From assembly GCA_946902875.1 (NCBI GenBank), contig OX336342.1:15617523-15681522 (forward strand): a stretch of DNA of 64,000 nt, written 5' to 3'. Positions 43,869 through 54,800 of this stretch are shown piece by piece; position 1 is the stretch's first letter, and each line of letters opens with the position of its first letter. Made by a program: the position numbers and the translations under genes. This DNA comes from Nematopogon swammerdamellus. Lineage: Eukaryota; Arthropoda; Insecta; Lepidoptera; Adelidae. The notes beneath the pieces were generated by a model. That model was not told the origin of the DNA and searched no databases. It saw only the letters and a list, made by a program, of their open reading frames with translations.

Positions 43869-45533
43869 ATTATGGAGTCGAACTGTATTCCTATGGAACC
43901 CTATCATATTCATGCAAGAAATGCATGAATATGCAAACTCAGATAGAGAGAGTGGTGCATGTCAATTATCAAACTGTAATGTCGAAAGATATCAGATCCA
44001 CAACCTTTCGAATATTAGGAAAGGCCTTTATCGCCTTTATAGACCATGAGCTGCTAGCTTCTGTAATAAATAATACTCGATGTAGGTGAGGGTATAGTTA
44101 TTTATTGTGTCCATGGCCATCGCCCATTACATACACAGTATCAGTTTTCTAGTAAACATAGGTACTACACACATCAATGCATCAAAACAAATATAGTGTA
44201 AAATTTAAAGTTTTCGCAAATAGGTTTGAAGGTCCTGTGCATAAAGGTCATCTCGAAACATCATAGTGAGGATACAACATTTCTCCTCCAAATATTTAAG
44301 TATACATGACATGTGTATCAGAGCAAGCAACCACATACAACCATTGCATAGGTTAAAACTATTTTATAAACACCTACAAATAAAGAAAGAAAAATCACAG
44401 AAATCATAATATTTCGGTTTCTTTCCTAATACCCAGCTAACTAAAGACCTCCTACTAGACACCAAAGCGAAATTAGAAAGATCCAATATTGTAAAGTGCA
44501 AAACCCAAAAGAGCAAAATTGCAATAGTGTTAATATTTTTAATGATTATTTCGCCTTGAACTCAACGGCCAGCCTATCTACGATGGGGCCTAAACAGACT
44601 AAGCGCGTCTTGCACCAACACGAGTTTAAAGTTAAGTAGCGAGTTATGGATTTAAACGCGGTTCACACATACAACGGGTGCTAGTTTAACGAGTTAAACT
44701 GGTTTATATATTAAATTTGTGTTGGTGCAAGTGGGCCTTAAGGTTTAAATAAAAATGTTGAGAGGTACCTATTGGATGAAACTGGCCAGAGCAAATTGAA
44801 GTTAGTAACAAATTATCAGCCAAATCTACGTATTGCTTAGTGTCAAATTAAATTCAAATTATAATGACCACTCAAAACTTTTATGTCACTAGTGCACTGC
44901 AAGCAGTCATCTGGCGTGTATTTTATCAAGCATCGCAAGTTATTTCTCCTTTCATAGCGTTAGCTATATGTGGCCCCGATCTCTATAAGACATAAATTAA
45001 ACTCGACCATGTTGAAATCGAAACAACAAAAACCTTCATATCTAGTTTCACTATGACATTACTATTCTTTACATACATAATAAAACGAAAGAGTCGAGGC
45101 GTGCAACAATGTAGGGCAATAAACCCCTCAATTGTGATTGTAATTACACAGTAGTGACAATGGATTTTATCATTTTACCAGGACGACATGAGAATTAGAA
45201 AATTACATTAGGACGAGTGTTTCTTTGAATGTGTAGTCAAACTTCATAACTTTCTTATAAAATTTGGTTTGAATGCATACTGGACGCGTGATCTGCTTGC
45301 ATCCGGTCGCCGGGGTACCTTGAATACGTAAAACCCTTAAGCTGTTTTTAGAGTTACGTTTGTGCGGAGTGCGTGCTGCTGTTTCATCGCTAAGATGTTA
45401 CAGTTAAGTTTCCCTAACCTAAGACTGACTCACTGAACGGAACGTATGTAAAATTGCACATCACATTAGGATGAAACAATTCTGTGAAGATTGAATGTGC
45501 CATTAACAGTCCGCACGAAAATTCTTATTAAAA
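43869..45533. other. Gene-free stretch
   Basis: AT-rich, about 1.6 kb, no repeat or gene recognised. The short frame at 43832-44089 overlaps the LINE tail and shows no domain. Confidence 0.4.
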
Positions 45534-45539
45534 TTTAAT
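45534..45539 (-). terminator. Possible poly(A) signal of the Hsp40 gene
   Basis: ATTAAA on the minus strand lies about 132 bases after the stop codon. It is the common variant signal; no closer AATAAA was seen. Confidence 0.4.
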
Positions 45540-45670
45540 CACCTTAGACTTTCTCCTGGCGAGACTATAAGTAGTATGTATGGTAGTTAATAAGGGTTTG
45601 CGTGTAGATTGGGCGCTGTTGGCTCGCGGGTTGGGGACGAGTAGGAGCGGGCGGAGCGAGGGCGGGCAGC

Positions 45671-45808
45671 CTAGCTGGTGGCGCATTGAACGCTGCTCAT
45701 GTCGGGGCGCTCGTCGGCTTCCTCGTAGTTCATCTGGTGGGTGCGGTGATTGTTCCACTCCATCGGCTCTGTCAGAGTACACTCCTCTGCCAGCTCGGGG
45801 ATCTCCAC
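45671..45808 (-). CDS. Droj2: Hsp40 coding exon 7 (C-terminus)
   Basis: Residues 353-397: [18 protein letters not shown] through the farnesylation box CATS and TAG. Acceptor GGTGCAG. Confidence 0.93.
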   Translation of the reverse strand: MEIPELAEECTLTEPMEWNNHRTHQMNYEEADERPDMSSVQCATS

Positions 45809-48800
45809 CTGCACCCACACAACATTTATACCTAAAATTAGTACACCCAAATAGATCTGAAGAGCAAGAAAACATTTTAGAGAAAAAAAAGGGAGCTGAC
45901 TCAGCTTATTGCTGTTACTGAAGAGTACTCTAATCGATGACTTGCAGATGCACAATGGAAAGATATAAGTACATTGAAATAAAAAATTACTCACAGCACA
46001 ATAGATAACATTGTGTACATCACGCACAGATAGTTTAATAATTGTTTTAAGAATAATGGTTTTTTAACCTTCTGGCTTCCCATGGGGCTGGCCGGCCCCT
46101 GCTTACAAATGTTGAATTCCGATAGGGTCAGCCAGCCAAAAAAAAATAATAGTCGAAAAATATAGTTAATTGAGACTTCAATGAATTTTTCTTAATAGAA
46201 CGAGTGAGAATGGTGGGCTGTACATATACAAAATTTTGCCTTTTCTATAAAAGATACTTTAAAAATATTTCCACGACTTGAGAAAAAAAAATATTACAGC
46301 TGTCAAATTATACCTACATCATCTCTGCCAGGATGGTTTCTAGTCTGACATTATTTAGAATGAGTTACTTGCATAGTTAAAATCATAATCTACAAGCCGA
46401 TATATGATTCCCATAGGGTAATTCAGCAAATTAGGTTCGGTTAGGTTAGTAAAGTAATTAAAATAAAGTAATTCGGAAAAAAAATTCAGGTGTTTTCCCC
46501 GCCCCTACTCCTCCATCCCCACCCCTTCACCCTTCCCCCTTCCCCCTTTATATCCCTAACATAGGAAAGAGTGGGTTTTGATGTTGGCCTGGGCGGCCTC
46601 CGGTCCGTGAATAATTTTTTGGGTTGCTTTACCTTTGATATATTCTAAAGTATTCATTAGAATGATATACTGTAAAAGACAATTATAATCTACATTTAAT
46701 GCCCAAGAATACTATCATATTTATTTGGATAAGGATTAATACTGAATAAGAGTAAATAGCGTCGCAAATAACGCAATTATTAAATAAAGTTTTAATTAAA
46801 GAAATGGTTACTGTGAGTCAACCGTAACAGATAGAGATATGCCATCGCCGAGTTTTCTTAGGATTTTAGAAGAACTACAATTCTCTAGTATATAATTTTA
46901 TGTATCTCTTAAGCTTTTTACATAAACATAATTAAGTTCTATTATATATATAAATAAACCTTCCGTGAAAAATTATCTAACTGATGGTGAAAACCGCATG
47001 AAAACCTGTTGCGTGGTTTAGGAGTTAGCGGATATATAGACAGAGGCGGGAAGCGACTTCATTTTATACTATTTAGAGATTAGAGAAGAGATTTGGGATG
47101 ATATACGGTTAATTTCGTAATTTTAAATTATTTCATGTTTGGAATAGATGTGTTCAGATGCTCTTTCAACCATGAATTCTAATTATTACAAACATTATTA
47201 ATAATCCTTACAATTGGAGTGCAAATGACACATTACAAGTTGAGCACTAACTAACCCTAGGTCTAGCTGGTAGACAGTTCTCCAGCGTGGGAATGATATC
47301 AGCGGCAATCTGCTTCGGGAAGTTCACCAGGAACTGGATGATGAGCTGACCCTTCTCGAATGGATTCTTGTACATCGGCATACCTGTGGGTTTCACACAA
47401 TCTCTTTCAATCATAATTTATTACCTTTAGGTGCAAAATTAAGAATAAGAATTAATTACCGAAAAGCTGTAATTTATATGAATTTATACTGTAAACAAAA
47501 ATAAACTTTAAGAAGAACAGATGTTCTTGTATTCAATTCATTGAATGTTGAAAATTTTCACAACTTACGAAGTGTCTTATTTTTTCATTTATTCGCGTTG
47601 TCCTATAACCTATAACTTAAATGTACCAGAAACCAACAGTGAAACCCCCATGTGAATTGATTGAGTTGTTCTCGAGTTATATGCGAACTAGAGTGGATGC
47701 ATGTGCTTTACATATTTTGTACTTTTATTAGTTAGAATTTAATAAATATTTTTTTTATTTTCAGATTAATTTTAATCTATAATTTTTCCAGTTAATCTTT
47801 TTTAATAATCAATACTAATAATAAATCTGTAAGGGGTGGTCATGGAGTAAGTTACTTTGTTTTAGGAAATATTCAGTTTGTAGCCTCTATGTATGATACT
47901 AAAGCTAAATTGACCATTTTTAGAAATCTTTTCTGTATGTATGTATGTATGTATGTATGTTCCGCCATAACTCTTAAATCGATCATCCGAATTCGATGAA
48001 ATTTTGTACAAGCACATTTAACTATATGGGACACAGGATAGGCTACATAAAATTCAGTTCCGGTTACGCTAAGATGTGGCTCCCATACAAACCGATATGT
48101 TAAATCCGCGCGCCTTAGTACTATACATACATAGGTATTTACCGAGCGAGCGGCAGTTGGCGGCGCAGCGGCGCGGACGGCGCGGCGGCGCGGAGGCGGC
48201 GCGGGGGAGGCGCGGCCTATAAACTCAACAGCGAACCGAGCAGCCACACTATATTCCTCTTTCACGCAAAAACTACTGAACAGATTTTAATGAGCCTTTA
48301 CAGTACTATCATCAATACTAATAATAAATCTGTAAGGGGTGGTCATGGAGTAAGTTACTTTGTTTTAGGAAATATTGAGTTTGTAGCCTCTATGTATGAT
48401 ACTAAAGCTAAATTGACGATTTTTAGAAATCTTTTCTGTATGTATGTATGTATGTATGTATGTTCCGCCATAACTCTTAAACCGATCATCCGAATTCGAT
48501 GAAATTTTGTACAAGCACATTTAACTATATGGGACACAGGATAGGCTACATAAAATTCAGTTCCGGTTACGCTAAGATGTGGCTCCCATACAAACCGATA
48601 TGTTAAATCCGCGCGCCTTAGTACTATACATACATAGGTATTTACCGAGCGAGCGGCAGTTGGCGGCGCAGCGGCGCGGACGGCGCGGCGGCGCGGAGGC
48701 GGCGCGGGGGAGGCGCGGCCTATAAACTCAACAGCGAACCGAGCAGCCACACTATATTCCTCTTTCACGCAAAAACTACTGAACAGATTTTGATGAGCCT

Positions 48801-51800
48801 TTACAGTACTATAGCTTATACAATACATTTAATTGGATACTGTATTTGCAATGCATATTTTATAGTTTTGAATTAATTCTTATGAAAATACATACTTTTA
48901 TCGCTTCTGGTATTTAAAGTAGATAAACTTTGGCTGTTACACTAAGTAATTTGGACAAATAGTTTAAAAGATACGACGATGACAAAGCGCTTCTCTCAGC
49001 GGGGGGCAGCGGCGCGAGGCGAATATGTTTGTATGAATTTCGTCCATAAAATTTAAGCCGATCATCTAAATTCGATTAAAATTACTACACGCACATTTAG
49101 CTACTAGCTTTTGCCCGCGGCTTCAATCGCGTGAAATTCGTATTTCAAAGAAGTAACTGAGGGCGAGGCCGAAGGCTGAGCTGCGTTCAGAAAGTCTATA
49201 AACCTTCTCGAAGAAAGTAAGTAAGAAAGGGCGAGGCCGTAGGCCGAGCTGCGTTCAGGAAAACGATAAACCATCTATAAGTAAATACATAAGTAATTAA
49301 GGGTGAGGCCGAAGGCCGAGCTTCGTTCAGGAAGACCATAAACCTTCTCGAAGAAAGTAAGTCATTAAGGGCGGGGCCGAAGGCCGAGCTGCGTTCAGGA
49401 AGATAATAAACCTTCTCGAAGACAGTAAGTAACTATGTGCGGGGCCGAAGGCCGAACTGCGTTCAAGAAGAGGATAAACCTTCAGCAAGAGCATAAACCT
49501 TCTCGGTGAAAGTAAGTATAAGCTATGGGTGAGGCCGAAGGCCCAGCTGCGTTCAGGAAGAGGATAAACCTTCTCGATGAAAGTAAGTAACGCAGAGCGG
49601 CCTTCGGCCTTGCCCTCAGTTACTTACTTTCTTCGAGAAGGTTTATAGTCTTCCTGAACGTAGCTCGGCCTTCGGCCTCGCCCTTAGTTACTTACTTCCT
49701 TAGATAAGGTTTTTGGTCTTCCTGAACGCAGCTCGGCGTTCGGCCTCGCCCTTAGTTACTTACTTTCTTCGAGAAGGTTTATAGTCTTTCTGAACGCAGC
49801 TCGGCATTCGGCCTCGCCCTCAGTTACTTACATTTTCGAGAAGGTTTATCCTCTTTTTAAACGCAGTTCGGCCTTCGGCCTCGCCCATAGTTACTTACTG
49901 TCTTCGAGAAGGTTTATTGTCTTCCTGAACGCAGCTCGGCCTTCGGCCTCGCTCTTAATTACTTACTTTCTTCGAGAAGGTTTATGGTTTCCTGAACGCA
50001 GCTCGGCCTTCGGCCTCGCTCTCAATTACTTACTTTCTTCGAGAAGGTTTATGGTTTCCTGAACGCAGCTCGGCCTTCGGCCTCGCCCTTAATTACTTAT
50101 TTACTTAGAGATGGTTTATCGTTTTCGTGAACGCAGCTCGGCCTACGGCCTCGCCCTTTGTTACTTACTTTCTTCGAGAAGGTTTATAGTCTTTCTGAAC
50201 GCAGCTCGGCCTTCGGCCTCGCCCTCAGTATCTTACTTTCTTCGAGAAGGTTTATAGTCTTCCTGCATGCAGTTCGGCCTTCGGCCTCGCCCTCAGTTAC
50301 TTACTTTCTTCTTTGAAATACGAATTTCACGCGAGCGAAGCCGCGGGCAAAAGCTAGTACAATATACAATAGAATGCGTTTTCTTTCTTACACATTAAAA
50401 AAATTTTTTACTATTACTATTTTCTTTCTTTTAATTGTTTTGTTATATTTTTTCACTATTTCCATACAATCTATAATGCAGGGAAACTGAGTGTCGATAG
50501 ATCACCCGCCAGGTGGAACAACACCACGTAATATGTATACATCGGAGGCAATAGTTGCGTACCGCTGCAGGTTGGGAGAACTTGCGTAAAATTGGAGAGG
50601 TGTATATCCAGCAGTGGACGCACAAACACTAATTGGCTCACTGACTGATTATACAGGGATTATCCAGGGAAGTCTCCGGTGTGGCACCTACCTTCTCGGG
50701 GGTGATATTGGCTGGCCGGAGCATGCGCTTTGGCCCCTCCGACTCAGCCACCCATACCGGATTACATAAAAAAAAAACAATTGATTGGCATTGAAAAGGT
50801 TGAATGTATAAACTGACCTTCGCCCAGCACGCACTTGACCTCGCCGTGCTTGATGACCTCTCCCGGCAGCACGGTTAGCACGATGTCGCGCTCGTCCAGC
50901 GTGCGGACCACCTTCTGGAAGCCGCACAGAGCCTCCACCAGCTCTATGTTCATACGCAGCACCAGGTCGTTGCCCGATCGTTTGAACGTCTGCAATTCAA
51001 ATCATTTATCTGTAGTGTTTGTTTGTGTGTCTAATCCCCTCAAGATCGGGGTCCTTTGTGCCAACCCCTGGGTTTCCACTACCCCAGCAACCTTATGGTG
51101 CTAACGGCCTGTTTTATTTTCTGTTTTTTCGTTTGAGCGTTCATAACCTGCCGGCTCTCATCGTCTCCGCGTGGAGACAGCATTATATTGTCGCACATTC
51201 TCGTCTAATGCAATTTCAGTGAATTTTTCCTATTAGAAAGAGAGAGTACTTTAGACAGATTGTTAAAAAACCTTTCCCTTGCCATCAAACGTCAACAAAT
51301 AATTTCACTTTCAAACAGAAAAAAAAATATTATTCTGACGTCGCACAACAGAAGAGGACCACAGATAGGCGTATTATTTATAATATGTTGTCTAAGAGCA
51401 CACCATTTCCTATTTTGCAGACCATTGTTACAGGGCTGTCAGCCTGTTAATTCTGTAGATAAAAAAAAAGGACATACTGTGATAATGACGTATCGTAAAA
51501 GTATAGCCAGTGCACAAGTTACCTCGTGCTCCTTCTCCAGCAGATGTATGATGAGGTCTCCGGCCTCCAGGTCCGGCTCCTGGTCTCCCTCGCCAGAGAA
51601 CACGATTTTCTGTCCGTCCGTCATCCCCTTGTCCACGTGCACCTCTATGATCTTGCGAGTCCGCACAGTCTTGCGACCCTGCCCATGATAAATGTAACAT
51701 TTTATTTATAGCTAGCATTTTATCAGCTAGATGAATTATTGAATAATATTGAACAAAACATTCGTAGAAACAACTTCTTTACTATCATTTTGTTTGATTT

Positions 51801-54800
51801 ACGTTTTGTTTATAGACGTCCAGAGATACCAACCTTGCGGTTACAAAATCCATACATCTACACCTGCACTCTTGCGAGTACAGTGATCATGTATGCCAGA
51901 TCGAGGCCCCATAGCTGTACCGTTCTTCCGAAAAAATCCCATGGGAAATACACAGACTGTGACCTTTCCCCAGCCGATCCGAGCCAACACCCGTCCACCC
52001 GAAGGAACCCCCGGCCGAAGCTAAGAGCCGGGGGTGAAGCCCCCGGCTCTCCCGGCCCCCAGAAGGTAACAGAAGACTTAATGATTATTGAAGGTTATTA
52101 TAATTCAATGAATACATTAACACTGTAAACCAGAAGCAATAAGGTATATGAGTGGATGTGCTCTATCACCTGGCAATTTTTGCAGCGGTCCTTGGGGTCG
52201 ATGATCTCGCGTTGGCCGCGACACTCGCCGCACACGGTCTGGATCTGCTGCAGCATGCCCGGCGCCAGCTGCTGGATCTGCACCTGCATGCCCGTGCCGT
52301 GGCAAGTGGGGCACGTCTGCACCGCACCCTGACAACATACAACCACACGTCAACCTAAACATTCACAACAATCCACACAAACTAATCTCTCTCACTCTAA
52401 TTCAATCCATCGTTTCAACTGGTCCTTTAGTTGGTCAGAACATAGGCTAAATATAATAGCACAGAACATGATACACCACAGAGCCCGCAGAAAGCGAGCC
52501 CACTTACAATGCTCAATAGCAAGGGGCACTCCGAGGGTCCGATTTGTAATATCTCTCCTGTTCAACTTCACTTCTTAGTTGCCTTTTGCAACTTGTCAGA
52601 AACCTTAAGAATTTAATTTAACCAAGGACTATGCTTAAACTGTATGGAGCACGAGGAAAACACTGGCTAATGGGCCAACATCACGAGTCTAGCAAGTGAA
52701 GTAACTGTGTTTTTTTTTGTGCATGTCAGCCTCGATAGCTCAGTGGTGCAGACAGTCAACTGTCGCTATTGAATGTTAAGCAACGCTGGGTGCGGTCAGT
52801 ACTTGGATGGGTGACCGCTGACCGTTGGAGGCTGACCGTGGTTCGGATTCCTCGTAAAACTGTAGGTCTCTTCCCTCCTAATCTTACTTGGTGGTAGGGT
52901 TTAACCCGCCCGGGTTGGTACCACCGCCCTGAATGAAACGTCGGTCAAAACGGCTATGTAAAATAGTTTGTGTTTTCCGACCAGTTCAGTGTAGCCGGCA
53001 CGATCAAAGGGGGAAGCACTGACATGGCACCTAGTTCACCCGGTGTTATGGGCTGGCATCACGGACGTTGTAGGTAATGTAGCAAACCGTGTCAGTTTCC
53101 ATAAAAAAAAAAAAAAACGCCAGTGATTCCATTGTGCCTAATAGGCACATTCTCTAAAATGATAGCAACAAAACAATAAATAAGCAGATGTAGAAAGGAG
53201 ATGTGTGAGTGTACCTTCTTCCCGCCGCGTCCCTCGCACTTATCACAGATGAGGTTCTTCTGTAGCGCCAGCTTCCTCACGGCGCCCTTGTACAACTCCT
53301 CCAGCGTCACCTCCAGCTGGTGGTTGACGTCCTTGCTCTTGCGCTCGCGCCGCCGCCCGCGGCTGCTGTACCCACCGAAGAACATGTCGAACAGGTCCAT
53401 CGGGGACGAGAAACCGCTGCCGCCAGCGCCTCCCTCCTTCAGAGCCTGCTCCCCACCTGTATCACCCATCATACATCGCCAATCAGTTCACATTAACACC
53501 TTGCTCCTTGAATAGATGAAATGCCACGAAATATTATTTATCATAAGAAATTGAGACCTGAACGTTTTGTAAAATAAAAGTCGCAAATCCCTGATAAAAT
53601 ATTGTTAATAGCGAAGGAAACACTTGAACTAACAAATAAGGCATTTTTTTTTTTTTTAAATCTTAATTTAAGTTTAGGTTTTCAGCCGTATTCGGAAATG
53701 TCAGCTCCATGGTGACTTTCAAGTTGATAGAGTTCAGAAATTAATTAAACATCCCTCAAAGTGAGAGAACTTTTAAAGAATTTTATAACTTCTTGACAGT
53801 GCGCGGAGAGTGGATCACTCAGTGCACAATGTATAGCACATACCAAGTTCATCCCATCCGTCTGTAAACTTATGACTAAATCCTTTCTCAGGTTGACGTT
53901 CCGACCACACTCCATGAGAACATGGAATTGGTCCTCCTCTTTCATGCAAAAGCTACAATTTGGGGACTCTGTTTTACGCATTAAAAATGCACTTTTGTTT
54001 AGTGGAGTGTGACCTGACCGAAGCCTTAGAACTGTAGTGATGTCCACTCTTGACATATGTAGGCCCACAAACCACGGTTGTTGTCTTGGTTCACTTTGCA
54101 GGCTTTTATACCAGATACCCTTTCTCACTGATATTCCATCAAAATGTTCTTTCCATTGAGCGTAGCATATTTTCTTAATATGTGGCAGAACATCAGTGAA
54201 AAAGGGTTTACACTTCCATACATTGTCGCATCCAACAGCACGTTTAGCCAGCCTGTCGACCTGCTCGTTTCCTGGTAAGGCAATGTGGGACGGTATCCAT
54301 TGAAAAGCCAAAGGCATTTTGCATTTTGTACTTTGGTGGAAGTCGCGCTTGCAGCACAATTTTCTATGTAAATGTAATTCATAAACTCATTCCCTGACCT
54401 GTCACTTGTCACAACCGTGACGTGTGGGGATATACCTAATACCAACTCCGAATGATGAATTTAAAAAAAAAAAAATAAATAAAATAAGTATATCATGATG
54501 ATATTAATGTTATTATAACAAACAAATTGCACGAGGGTGCATAAGTGCGCCGACACAATGTACGCCCACTAACCTGATTCACTGCGTCAGCAGACCAATA
54601 TGACGCATACGGGTCTCTATTGGAACCCGTACAAACACAAGTGGAGAAAAAGTTTTTTGAATTCTTACGGCATTTAATATGTATTTTTAGGTCAAATGAC
54701 TTTGTTGACTGTCCGTTCCATTTGTACGTCTCTGTCAAGACCTTTTTTTTCTCTGGAACGGCTAGAATCTAGCCGCTAGAGGTATGAAGTTGTAATTAAT

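Larger units (their letters stand above)
47809..50357 (+). mobile_element. Non-autonomous Helitron (copy 2) in Hsp40 intron 5
   Basis: It starts TC (47809) after A, ends CTAG (50357) before T, and has the 3' hairpin CGCGAGCGAAGCCGCG. The 5' part of 503 bases is present twice in tandem (47810-48312 and 48313-48815). An inverted 3' terminus (ACTAGCTTTTGCCCGCGGC, about 49103-49123) precedes two opposed arrays of the same ~66-bp repeat as in Helitron 1. Non-coding. Orientation is opposite to the host gene. Confidence 0.75.

Noticed and set aside
47873..48828. Two similar minus-strand frames of 130 and 157 residues
   Set aside because: They are generated by the 503-bp duplication within Helitron 2 and have no domain.
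52775..52818. 5S rRNA gene
   Set aside because: Only the internal promoter segment is present, about 44 of roughly 120 bases, embedded in a SINE.
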